DNA from: Cyanodermella asteris
Lineage: Eukaryota > Ascomycota > Lecanoromycetes > Ostropales > Stictidaceae
Assembly: GCA_900618795.1 (NCBI GenBank)
Contig: UYJD01000010.1
Coordinates: 262,653-326,652 of the forward strand
DNA length: 64,000 nucleotides
Reading direction: 5' to 3'
A program made the position numbers and the translations under genes. The notes beneath the pieces were generated by a model that ran no database searches, was not told where the DNA came from, and saw only the letters and a list, made by a program, of their open reading frames with translations. This document shows, one piece after another, positions 32,318-44,322 of this stretch; the first letter of the stretch is position 1; the number at the start of each line of letters is the position of its first letter.

Positions 32318-35300
32318 CTATGGTCGTGATGGTGTTGAGGCCGCTCCGTTTGTGTGTGGAGTTGCGCGTGCAGCGGCTTGCCCTGGGGTGCTGCTGCCAG
32401 GCTCCTTTGAAGCGAGCTGCCTCAGCCTCATGTACATTTCCTGGATTTTGGTACTGGGCGTGCCAGGATTGGGCCACCAGGTAGATACGTACTCCCAGAC
32501 AGCGCTTTCGAAGTCAGGCTCGTGCTTCACTTCGTCCTGCTTCAGCATCACGTCCATGACGAATGAGCCAATGGTGATCAGCTCCTTTCGAAGACTGTTG
32601 GCTCGGTTGACCTTGTCTGGCATCTTCTCCTTGGTAGCATCCTTGACCTTGTTCAGGCTATCCTGAATCGCGGCCATGCCAGCACGAATCATTTCCGCCC
32701 ATCGATCCTTATTCTGACGTGATACGTCTTTGGTTTTGTGAGGACGCTCGCCGCTCTTGGGCCGATGCTGCGAATTAGGGCGGTCGCTGCGGTGACTCGA
32801 TGCATGATCGCCATTGGAAAAGCGGTGGTCATTCTGGCTGTTGCGATGACGGTGCTGTTGTTGCGACGACTTGTCCCGGTGCGCGTGAGCCTTTCGAGAT
32901 ATCGGAGCCGGCGAACGCGATTGGCTAACGTCTCTTACCTCGTCTTGGAGTGTGTTGCGCTTATGATTGCGATGATGGTTCGCGACAGCCCTGCTGGCCG
33001 CAAGATTGGTGCCGTTGCTGAAGCGGTCCTTGAGAACAGAAAGAAGATAGTCGGCGCGACGGACCAGATGGACGGCTCCGGGAGACTTGATTCCCTTGGA
33101 CTTGCCGTCGTCAGCGCGGCTACGCTCCTCCTTCCGATCCACACGATGCTCTTCCAAGAAGAACTTGTCCTTGAGACCAAGCTCTGGGTCATCACGAATC
33201 TGTGGCCAGGCACCGTAACCATAACGGGCAATTCCCACACAAAGCATACCGTCTTCCCGGGAAGCCCAGTCACAGGTATACTGAGCGCCTTTCTTGGCAT
33301 TGAGGACACGATATTTCTGGATGTCGGTGCATTTGGCAATCTCTTCCCGTATCATGCGCATCTCTCCGGGTCGCTCGACGATAGTCTCGGCATTGAGCCT
33401 CTGGACACCGTTGAAAGTGAAGAGATTGGCCTTTCGGTCTTTCTTTGTCAGCTGCTGGCCCATCTGCTCCTTCATCTTGAACTCGGCCTCGACCTTATCC
33501 TGCAGCTGCCGAGCAACCTGCTTGATCTCGTTCAGATGATCGCGTAACAAGCCAATATCACGATTCTCGAGGCGAGCCTCACGTATGACATCTTCAGGCA
33601 TGTCGTCAAGGTCACCGTAGCGCATGTATCCCCTCACAAGGTTGCGAGTTTCCCGTGCACTGAGAGGTCGGAGAGGATCAGCACCTCTTTCGGGTTCAGA
33701 GTCCTCGTCTGCTTCCTGGATAGCCATCTCTCGCGCACGCTTCTTGGCAGCCCGCTCTTCGCGCTCGTGGTCGGCTTGCTTCCGCTTCCTGGGCTGGTTT
33801 TCCGCAATCTGTCGTTCGAGGTATTCTTGATGCTTCTTGGCCTCCTCTTCCTTCTTGATGAGTTCGAGCTGGTCCTTGGGTATGATATCGTCCCATTCCA
33901 GGTCGTCAACTTTGACGTCAACGTACTCAAAGCTCTTGAGGAAGTCTTCTCCACCGTCAGCAGCAAGCCCCTCTGGCTGGTCAGTTTGATGTTCCTCGGC
34001 GTTCTCCAGAACAGCGTCGATATCGAGCTCTTCGAGCTTCTTCTGATTGCCAGATTGCTCAAACATCTTCTGGCCTCGTTTCTTGAGGATCCGAGAGATT
34101 TCTTCGGGGCTTGTGGGCTCGGAGGCTTTGATCTTATCGCTCAGTTCCTTCTTTTCTTGATCGGTAATGCCGCGCTGGATCGTGATGAACTCCAGCATAA
34201 GCTTGTTGCGAGCGCGTTCCAAGACTTCCTCTTCGACAGTCTCCTTGGAAACCAGGCGGTAGATGCTAACTGGCTTCGTCTGACCAATACGATGTGCGCG
34301 GGCCATAGCCTGCAGATCAGCCTGAGGATTCCAGTCAGAGTCAAAAAGTATGACTGTATCCGCTGTCATCAGATTGATACCAAGACCGCCGGCACGCGTC
34401 GATAGCAGGAAACAGAAGTCGGCACTTCCCGGAGCGTTGAAATGATCAATGGCTGCGCGTCGCGCAGATGAAGGGATATTTCCGTCAAGTCTTTGGTACT
34501 GATAGCCTCTTGCCTTGAGGTAGTCTGACAGGATGTCAAGCATGCGAACCATCTGACTGAAGATCAGGACGCGATGCCCTTCCTTCTGCAACTTGGTGAG
34601 GAGGCGGTCGAGCAACATCATCTTGCCGGAGCTAGTGATCAGGCCCTTGAAGACCTCTTCCCGAGTTGGGTTATCGCCTAGAATGCGCTCTTCCGCGTTG
34701 CTAAACATGAATGGGTGATTGCTCGCCTTCTTGAGCTCCATCATAATGTTGAGCAGTGACTGCTTGGGGCCTGATGAGCCTTGATTAAGCGCCGTGTAAT
34801 TGCGTGTGAGGATGTTGCGATAGTACTCAAGCTGAAAGTCCGACAGCTCCACCCGGATGATTTTTTCGGTCTTGGGAGGAAGATCGTTCTCGACTTTGTT
34901 CTTGGTGCGTCGGAGCATGTACGGCTGGATCTTGTCGTTGATCTCGGCAATCTTCCTGCTTGCTTCTTCGGACTGTAGATCTATCTCATCTTCAATCTGG
35001 ATGACGCCAGGCATAATGAATTCCATAAGCGCCGATAGTTCTTTCAAGTTGTTCTGTACCGGGGTACCGGTGATAAGAAGCCGGCTAGGTGCGACGAAAG
35101 ACAGGAGCTTTTGGTAGAGCTGCGATTCCTTGTTTTTGAGACGATGAGCCTCGTCAACTGCCATGAATTGCCACCGAATCTTGCTGAGAGGACCATCATC
35201 AAGGAGTATGTACTCGTAAGTGGTGAGCAAGGCGTTGACCTTCACTTTGCCTTGGTCTACCTGAAGCTCCTTTTCGCGAATGATGCTTCGAGAGGCTTCA

Positions 35301-37003
35301 TTGCCAGTGTAAACCACGTAGTTCATGTCGGGCGCCCAGTTGTCAAGTGACTCGGCCCATGCCGGTAGGGTGGAGAGAGGGACAATGACGATGAAGGGCC
35401 CTTCCTGTCGTCGGACGTTCTTCAGCCAGCTCATGAACGATATTGTTTGAATGGTCTTGCCCAAGCCCATCTCATCTGCGAGGATGACACTGTTACCCTT
35501 GCACCAGTTGTAAGCCAGAAAGTTGAGGCCTTTGATCTGGAAGTCTCGTAAAGTGCCATGCTGAATGCATGATGGCTGGTCGCGGAACGTCTCGAACTTA
35601 CTGCGCGTATTCACGTTAGCCTCTCGGCGATCTGAACTAGGAATGCGGGACGTTCGATCGAGGTAGCGATCGATCTGGTCCTGAGCGATCCTGCTTATGA
35701 GCTCTTCGTCTTCCCATGTCGAAGAGTCGTAGTAAAGACCCTTCCACTTGACGAAATACTCTGTCGCGCCATCGTCGTTGATTCGTGCATCGATGACACG
35801 CTCAACCTTGACGTGGTCATCTATTGCTTCGAGATCACGTTCACGATCAAGACTCCACTTTTCTTTTTCCTCGGGCGGCATCGAATCATCTTGTTGCATG
35901 CGGATGTCCTCCAAGACAAACTTTCTGAAGTAATTTTCAACCTTGCGGAAGCCACGCCGAGTGCTGAGTTCATCCCAACGTTCCCAGGATGCATGTATGT
36001 GAGCCATGCCGACCCACTTTATGTAGTACTCGAACTCGACCTTGGTGGGGTTGAGCTTTTCCGGGTTGACGTCGTCCCGTTTTCGATGATTGAGAACAGC
36101 ATCGACTTGAGGACGCAGGTCCTCCTCAACATATTCATAACCGGGGTCTTCGTCGTCCAAGAACTCCGCTTCGTCCTCATCTTCGTTGTAATTGGCGACC
36201 TTGCCTGCTTTGCGAGAAGAAAAGCGGACTTCGTGGTGTAAAGGCGTTGCATTGCGGGAAGCCGTATTCGACTTGTATCGCTTCTTCGACTTGCGTCGTG
36301 ATGTTGCATAGACGTCAGATTCCGACTCGGAGGCAGAGGGCGATGTGTGAGTGGGGGCTATGACGGTCAGTAAGCGGTGACAACAAGACGGAATAGATAT
36401 AATTGTTACCACGAGGCGGCGTAGGCTTTCTTCGCTTACGAGCTCTTACTGGGACATCTGAATCAGAATCCTCTTCCTGAGAATCGCTTTCGGCCTATGA
36501 TAATGTAAGCAAGTCATTCCGGGGCCGATGACGGTAGGTACTAACCATACGAGTTGTGGTTCTGGCGCGACCCTGTAGGCGATTAGCAAGGATTGACAAA
36601 TCTAGCACGTCGGCAAACGTACACTGCGACGGATTCCGTAAAGTTCCGGGTTCGCCTGGATGTCTTCATCGTCCTCGATTCCGCCCGCCTTCCGCTTCAG
36701 CGGCCGCTGCTCTTCGACAGACTGTGATCGGCCATTGTCTGAGGGTGCAGCACCGATGTCTGACTCGAGGTCGAAGTCTGCGTCTCCAGACGCGTCGGCA
36801 TCGCTGAGACCATCAGACAGATCCGAGTCCTCCTCTTTCATTGTAACATCTTCTCCGTGATCGTGTATGGAGGAATCGGCTTCGACCGGAACCGGGTCGG
36901 CGAGTGTAGGGGAGGCAGGAGAGATGGCGGAGTGGTTGGATGAGGGAGATAGGTGATTTGCGGTGTCCATGGACTGGGAGAGAGTTCCATTGGAATACGC
37001 CAT
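32318..37003 (-). CDS. CHD1: Chd1-type chromatin remodelling ATPase (at least 4 exons)
   Basis: ATP-dependent nucleosome spacing enzyme. Exons are 36623-37003, 36546-36572 (27 nt), 36410-36494 and 32318-36357, with introns of 50-52 nt; 1510 residues. Order: acidic/Ser N-terminus with ELYGIRRSGRARTTTRM; tandem chromodomains (FEYYIKWVGMAHIHASWE, then EYFVKWKGLYYDSSTWE); SNF2 ATPase with ADEMGLGKT (about 460) and DEAH (about 565); helicase C with RAHRIGQTK (about 835); SANT-SLIDE-like region (WASREDGMLCVGIARYGYGAW); and the C-terminal CHCT helical domain (about 1380-1490). The start at 37003 (GAGATGG) is conservative. Another ATG at 37072 is in frame. A 7-nt first exon at 37462-37468 (ATG GCT T followed by GTAAGT) can be joined in phase to 37047 across a 414-nt intron and may be the true start. 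Confidence 0.95.
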
Positions 37004-39748
37004 CTCGGCTGATGGCTCGAGTGACTGAGGGACAACTAGGCTACTCGCTGTAGCAGGAACAACAGTTAGCATTGCGTTCGATTGGAATCCGGGGTGGCAT
37101 GAAAATTTGAGCAGGCTTCTTCAGCGGATTCATGCGACCGGTTTGCTATAGCTGCGACCCGGTAGGCTCTTCCTATACACTTTTGACGATGATCGCGGTC
37201 GGTTTGACGATGGTTGAGAGTATGTGTTGGTGAGAATGCGGTTGACCAGCAGCGTAACCCGCACCTCCAAGAGTTGTGGAAGCTTGCAGATGAGCATCAA
37301 ACGGACCCAGCGATACTAGAATGAAGTCGGTTTCCGTTCGAGAGGTCATGTATTGAATTGGCTGAGGTCCGTGGTGATGCCTGAGTTCGTGCAGCGAAGC
37401 TCGGGTCGGCCGGCGCTGGAGCAAGCATGATCGGGGCAACGCAAGGAAAGAAACCACTTACAAGCCATGGCTTTGAGTGCCTAGGTGACGAGGTGGCCTC
37501 GAAGGACTACCACTAAGCAGCAGTTCTTGGGAAAGTGGGTGGGATGTGGTGCTGGCGGGTGGAAGAGTCTTGATCGTAGGCGTAGCAGCAACAGCGCTTC
37601 TCGGCCAAGGTGCGGCTCACACCCAGATCGACGGATAAAATTTTATCCGCTGCCGGCCTCGCCGGCGACGACCCTGCTGTCGTCGACGCGTGCACACCTG
37701 GTCACGATCGTTGAACCTCGATGTTGATTTGAAAACGGTTGGAGGCTTGCAAAACGTGCGCTTCCAATCACTGAGTAGTAACACTGTCCCGACGCGAGCT
37801 CACGTAGATGGAAAGGCGGCGTCGGCGACGTTTGTAGGAGAAAGACCGCCAGTAGTCGCAACCGGCGCGAGGCAACATTGGTCACGTTGCCCTCAGGCGG
37901 CGGCGGCGGCTTGGCCGGTGTTAAGAGGCCAGTCGGGCTCTTTTGCATGGCTCATGGCGAGAGGTACCCAATATCCACCTTGTGCACCAGCGACATCTGA
38001 AGGTATCAAACGATCTGTCTACGGTCGTCAATATCAATCGCATGAGTGGAAGATTGAGTTGATTGCACTTAATGCTCAAATGAACAATTTTCCAACAAAG
38101 CGATCAAACATATTTTCCATTTACAACCATAGAATATGCTTGTTCCAGCCTGCTCAGATCAAAGACATTTCATGATCAAGACAGTCGGTTGCGGCCTTTC
38201 GACGACTTCAGAAGCCGTCTCTTTCCAATGGCTGTCGATAGGGGACGACTGGGCACCTTTGATCTATCTTAAATGACAAAACATCGCATGTTCATCGATG
38301 ATCCCGACAAGATTGCAAGATCGGAGACAGAAGCTTGCTTCCCGAGGTGAGCATCGTGTTTCTTTGAAAAGCATATTGTGTAGCTCGGACCTCAACGGCC
38401 CTAGCAAAGATCCTTTCCGATCGACAATCCTCACAAAACGGCGGCTTGGAGGGTCTGTAGCTAGCCGTGAGGACTAGGACTGAGACTGGGAAGATAAGAA
38501 CCTGGTGATCTCTCAAAATGGTCGCAATGTCGGAAAGGCACCTGCTTGTCCGTGGATCTTCGCCGAGCTGCTCGCGTGACTTGCAACCGATGGTTTACAC
38601 GATGGCAGATCTATTAGGAATGCCTTGTTCAGCATGTGCCCATTCTCGCTATGCTTGTCGGTGAGAGGAGCTGGCCAGTGAGAACCCAAAATCACCGCAG
38701 ACAGGAAAATCCGCAAAAAGTCGTCGACGTCAATTTTCATGGCATGAACTTAACATGAAGCACCTTCTTGCATTCTCAAAAAATGATTGGGCTTGCGAGT
38801 CCTATGGTTGATTTGAGTGATTTGAGTCGTTACAGTTTGAGCGATACACAGCAGCTCATGATATCGGCGCAACTTTAGCATTTAGCAAGGAGGAAAGAAA
38901 GGCAGAATGTGCAACGCAGTTCTCGCATACCCGTTCTGCCGCAGTGTCCAACATGAGCAGGGAGAAAGAAACAGAGATAAACGGAGCGTCCCGTATATTT
39001 GGAAGCCAGAGCAGGCACTCAGTCAGGTCAATGTTGTTCAATTAAGATGTGATAAACGGGTTGGTAGGTTTCGAACACTGTTGGTAAGACAAACCGGCTT
39101 AGCTCTTTTATTTGGCGACGGAAATGATTTGCAAGTCGGCATTTGGATCAGAAACTACAACTCTTGAGCTGTGATCGGAATGAGGATTGTGATGTCGAAG
39201 TCAAATCATCCACGAGCACACGACAAAATATAATGTGACGCTTGTAGCTAACATGGTAATTCACCGAATGATTTGAGAAAGCAGGAGTCACGAGAAGATC
39301 AGCCGACTGTTCGAAGCAAGTCGCACGAGTTACTGCACGGGGCCGAATACAATCGCGCAAGTCCATTGGGAAATGGAGTCCACTCGCTGCAGGAACAGAA
39401 CTTGGTCTCTGTTGAATCCAACTGGGTTAGTGAATCGTGTGTTGTGGAACGGTGAACTCACTTCCTGTTCATTCCAGCTTCCAGCGACGACAGATAGTGC
39501 CACTCCTCAACTGTGGCTGTGGAATCGAGCACCTAAGTAGGTAGCGGCCCAAGCGCCACCCGTAGAAGCGCATCAGCGGGGCTTTGATCACACTAATCAA
39601 CCCCACCTTATTGGACCAGCGCTGCCCGACAAAGACACCACACTGAGAGCAAAATTCGGTTCTCGGCGGTACGCCCCTCCATTAAATATCCCATCTACGC
39701 GTGTCGAGGGCGCTCTACTTTGATAGAACCCCCTCAGCGTTGCCCACC
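37004..39748. other. Long intergenic region CHD1 / RLI1 (2.7 kb)
   Basis: Divergent region. Its left end probably holds the CHD1 5' UTR, perhaps with a 414-nt intron (37048-37461). From 37470 to 39700 I find only short, unsupported open frames, an 18-bp palindrome at 37632-37649, and no repeats or RNA genes. Non-coding RNA cannot be excluded. Confidence 0.45.
37632..37649. repeat. 18-bp perfect palindrome
   Basis: CGGATAAAATTTTATCCG is its own reverse complement and is followed within 6 bp by GCCGGC(ctc)GCCGGC, a second dyad. It could bind a dimeric regulator (CGG-N12-CCG resembles a zinc-cluster site in everted or inverted arrangement) or be chance. Confidence 0.5.
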
Positions 39749-41612
39749 ATGTCGGACAAACTCACCAGAATCGCCATCATCAACAACGACAAGTGCAAGC
39801 CCAAGAAATGTCGCCAGGAATGCAAAAAGTCCTGTCCTGTTGTGCGGACTGGCAAGCTCTGCATCGAAGTCACACCTGAATCAAAGATTGCATTCATTTC
39901 CGAGCGCCTTTGCATCGGATGCGGTATTTGCGTCAAGAAATGCCCTTTCAGCGCCATCAACATCATTAACCTCCCAACCAACTTGGAATCACAGATTGCT
40001 CACAGGTAGGCTCAGCAAGACCCCCTCACCTTCTAGAACAACTGCTAACATTTGGATCAGATATTCGGCAAACTCCTTCAAGTTGCACCGTCTTCCCACA
40101 CCACGCCCTGGCCAAGTGCTTGGTCTTGTCGGAACCAACGGTATCGGTAAGAGCACGGCTCTGAAGATTTTGGCTGGCAAGCAGAAGCCCAACTTGGGCA
40201 GATTCGAGAACCCGCCGGACTGGGAGGAGATCTTGAAGTACTACCGTGGATCCGAGCTCCAGAACTATTTCACCAAGCTTTTGGAGGACGACCTCAAGGC
40301 TGTCATCAAGCCGCAGTATGTCGACGAAATTCCCAAAGCAATCAAGGGCAAGGTGGGCGACCTCTTGAAGGCCCGATCACAGATGGACAACTTGGACGAC
40401 GCCATCAAGGTTCTGGAGCTGGGCCACGTCCTGGAACGTGAAGTGGGACAGCTTTCTGGTGGTGAGCTGCAAAGATTCACCATTGCCATTACCTGCGTGC
40501 AGAAAGCAGATGTCTACATGTTCGACGAGCCATCTTCATACCTCGACGTCAAGCAGCGTCTGGCGGCTGCGCGTTTCATTCGCAGTCTGGTCAGGCCCGA
40601 CAACTACGTTATTGTCGTCGAGCACGATTTGGCTGTGCTCGACTATCTGTCTGACTTTGTCAACGTGCTTTACGGAAAGCCCTCAGCATACGGTGTCGTG
40701 TCTCTCCCGGCATCTGTCCGCGAAGGCGTCAACATCTTCCTCGACGGTCACATCCCCAGCGAGAACTTGCGTTTCCGTGATGAGTCTCTGACCTTCAGAA
40801 TCGCTGAAGCGGGCGAGGATCTGTACAACACCGAGAAGGCCAGAGGTTTCGCCTACCCAAAGATGGACAAGACTCTTGGTGAGTTCTCGTTGAAAGTCGA
40901 TGGAGGCTCGTTCACCGATTCTGAAATCATGGTCATGATGGGTGAGAACGGTACCGGCAAGACGACGTTCATTCGCATGTTGGCCGGTGCTCTTGTTCCC
41001 GACAGCGGGAAGCCCGTTCCTAAGATGAACGTGTCTATGAAGCCCCAGATGATCAAACCAAAGTTCCAAGGTACCGTCCGTCAGTTGTTCTTCAAGAAGA
41101 TCAAGGCCGCATTCCTCAACCCGCAGTTCCAGACCGAAGTCTACAAGCCTTTGAACATTGACGACTTCATTGACCAGGAGGTGCAGCACTTGTCCGGTGG
41201 TGAATTGCAGCGTGTTGCCATTGTGCTTGCACTCGGAATTCCTGCCGACATTTACCTGATAGACGAGCCGTCTGCGTACCTGGACTCAGAGCAGCGTATC
41301 ATTGCAGCCCGTGTCATCAAGAGATTCGTCATGCACGCCAAGAAGACGGCCTTTGTCGTCGAGCACGATTTCATCATGGCGACCTACCTTGCGGATCGTG
41401 TCATCGTCTTCGATGGTGAGCCGGGTATCAAGGCTCACGCCAACCCACCCGAGAGTCTGTTGACAGGATGCAACAAGTTCTTGAAGAACCTGGATGTGAC
41501 CTTCAGACGTGACCCGGGCAACTACAGACCTCGCATCAACAAGGACAGATCTCAGCTTGACCAGGAACAGAAGAACAGCGGCAACTACTTCTTCCTGGAA
41601 GAGGATAGTTGA
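39749..41612 (+). CDS. RLI1: Rli1/ABCE1, Fe-S ABC ATPase for ribosome recycling (2 exons)
   Basis: Essential cytosolic ATPase that splits post-termination ribosomes and aids 40S/60S export. Exon 1 is 39749-40005 and exon 2 is 40061-41612; the intron is 55 nt (GTAGGC ... GATCAG, phase 2), giving 602 residues, matching the family. The N-terminal domain carries two Cys clusters for 4Fe-4S centres ([27 protein letters not shown], about residues 16-66). NBD1 has GTNGIGKST (about 109) and LSGGELQR, with Walker B/D-loop [11 protein letters not shown]2 has GENGTGKTT, a second [16 protein letters not shown] and VEHD. The C-terminus reads [17 protein letters not shown]. Start ATG in a CCCACCATG context. 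No deviations in catalytic motifs. Confidence 0.97.
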
Positions 41613-44322
41613 AAAGGTCTTCCATAAGATAGCCCGGAAGGGAACGCAAAAGAGAAGAAGTGCCGGTTCCGGTAAAGGAAACGGTCCCCACGCGCCAGGG
41701 CCCCTGAAGGAGCTTGGGGAATCTGATGACGATGAACCAGACGACTAACACGGGTGGCGACAGTCTACCTCCTGCAGAGTTATCCTCGAGGATCAATGAG
41801 GAGCAAACATTTTGTGGGTCAAGTTAGGTGGCTGTCGCCAGGGAGGATACAGTCAATTCTCCCAAGAATGAGCTGGCAGACGCAGATTCTGAAGAAATCT
41901 AGATAGCTCGAAGGCAAAACCAGCCAGATGTAGCCTGCAACGTATGTTATCAGCGAAAGGCCAACGTCTAGAAATGAAGCTATTTGTCTTCCATATTCCC
42001 CACTTTTCGCCTTGCGTTTCCGACAGGTGTCCGATGTACATTGAACGCATGCAACAAGCCGTACGTCGTGCATTGAGCCGTGGCGTGTCGTAGAGCATGA
42101 TGGAAAGCTGCAGTCCTGCAGTGCAGTGGTTGGGCATGTGGAAGTCACCGGTACATATTCATAGCGGCGGTAGTACGGGCATGGAATAGGAAGGTGGAGA
42201 CCTTCGCATGAACAGTTCACACTGTGGATTGAAGAGTGTGGAGCAGCGGTTTCATGGACGAGGCGAACATGCTGTATTCATGCCTAACCTGATGCCGTAG
42301 ACGTCACAAGCGGAGCAAGGGACAATCGTCGGTTCAAGCCGAAGACCATGGCACGAGGATATCGAGGTTCGCGTCGCCCACGAGATGCGGCTCAAAAGTC
42401 CTCCCACCTTTGATCTCGTGGAGTGCTGCGTGCCTGCATGATCTTTTCGTCACCGACGGTCCGAGCTCTTTGCATCTCGTCTGTTCTTGAAGACGATTAC
42501 CTTATGGTAGATGCTGCAGACAGGGCTGAGTCCTTGCATTGCTGCCGGTCTCACATGCCAGAATCGTAAGTGGTGGCTTCCAGCTCGTGGCAGGTGAAAA
42601 ATTCGATCGCGTGGTGTTGTACAAATGGGCCTCTTCCCCTTGCGGCGGGCCAATTGGAGCGGTTTGGGGGGCTGTCTTCACCGCCAGAAGCTTGGAGCAA
42701 AGCCAGATCGCCGTTTGCGCGTGGCAGAGAAAAGTACTCTGCGATGCGGAGCCTTGCCACTGCGGCTTTGGCGACAGATGAGGAATAGTGGATTGGCTTT
42801 GGTTGCTCGCCGCTGGCTGCCCGCCCAAAGGTCCTCCCCGAGTCCGCCAACGCCCCCACTGGAGCATGTCCGCCTTATCCAGACAATTTTCGACTTCCAA
42901 AACCTGTCAGGATAGCTTCGTCGACGCCTTTGCTGTGGTTTTGCCAACGCCGAGACCCTCGTTGGGCAATTGCTGGGTGTCGTCTGCTCTTTTCCTTGCG
43001 TAAATGACTTCGTCCGGCTACGGAAAGGCTCGTTCGTGCATGTTGTTTTGCTGCTCCTGCTCCATCTTGTACGCCGTTGAACCTAAACTCTGCATGTTGA
43101 ATGGTTGTGACCCTTATTACACCATTGGTAAAACCTTCGAGCTGCTAAATTGGCACCCGGAGGTACGTAACTCGCTACGCTGGTTGTCATCGTCTGTTGC
43201 AACGCGTCGTTGGGCAGCTGCTGCATGTCTAAAGTTCTCGACAGCTCGGCTGCTAACATCGAATCGCCGACAGGCACCGGACTGGATATTGTTGTTCAAT
43301 TAAACCTACAGACGAGACCGTTTGCCGTTCTGCTGGCTGGTGGTTGGGGTCGAGCCTTAAAGGCACTTGTCTTGCATTATACCCACAGGTACGAATCAGA
43401 GCAGCTTCCGGCTCGCCGATCGTCCCATCGACCAGGTAAAGCAAGGACAGGTCGCGTTGTGTTTTGCCCCGAAGGCTGACCCGCTGAACACGCTTCCCCC
43501 GGCCGACCTCAAACAGCAGTTGATCAGAGCTCAAGCTCCCGTGCGAGCCCGCTTATCGATACACGACCAGCAGGGAAGACGCCCTTTTGCCGACGGACTC
43601 CCTTCAACTTTTTCTTCCAGCGTCCAAGGATCGCGACGTCTCTTCGGCATCGACACCGTCAGTTTCAGCTTCATCACCATACCTGTCATCAAGTCAACCT
43701 CTGTTCCGGTACCCCTCTTCTCCCCATCATCAGGACAGGGGTCACGGCGGCAAGGGAGAGAGCACGGCGCACGCTCTTCGTGATTAGTTGCTGCGTGACC
43801 TGCCTCCTGCGCATCCCGAGTGAACGACACACTATCACTGCCTTTAGCTAGGCCCACTGCCCATTATCCGCCCGCATCTCGCAGGCCTCCCGTCGCTCGG
43901 CTACTCGTCTTTGCGCCTCGCTCGAGCAGGTTCACACCCAAGCTGCAGATATTGCAGCCAGCGTTCCGCCGTCCAACGAAGCCGTTTGCGCTACCTCCAC
44001 GCAGCATCTCAGTACGCTCGGCCACCCCTGCGTCTGCCTATAGTGCTTATGATACCGCTCGGCGGGTGAATCTGCTGCACTTGACTTCCGTCCAATCAAC
44101 AGCCTCATACGCGATCTTGGGCATTCACCGGTTCGCAAGGAGCGCCACTGACCATCCTATAGGCTGGAAAAGCTTGCGTCGCGAGACTAACCTACTCATC
44201 TGTATACAGTCGCAGTTTATAGCATCGCAGCGCAGTCCTCGCACCGCAAGTATTTTGCCACAGATCTCCTACGCCTCTCATGAGCACCCAGCCGCCAGTC
44301 GTCCGCCTTTCGAGCCCTCACA
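41613..44322. other. Long region without recognisable gene (2.7 kb)
   Basis: Between RLI1 and the WG-rich gene. Many overlapping short open frames on both strands reflect GC-rich sequence; none looks like a known protein. The part from about 43550 on is pyrimidine-rich and may be a long 5' leader, possibly spliced, of the following gene. Confidence 0.4.
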
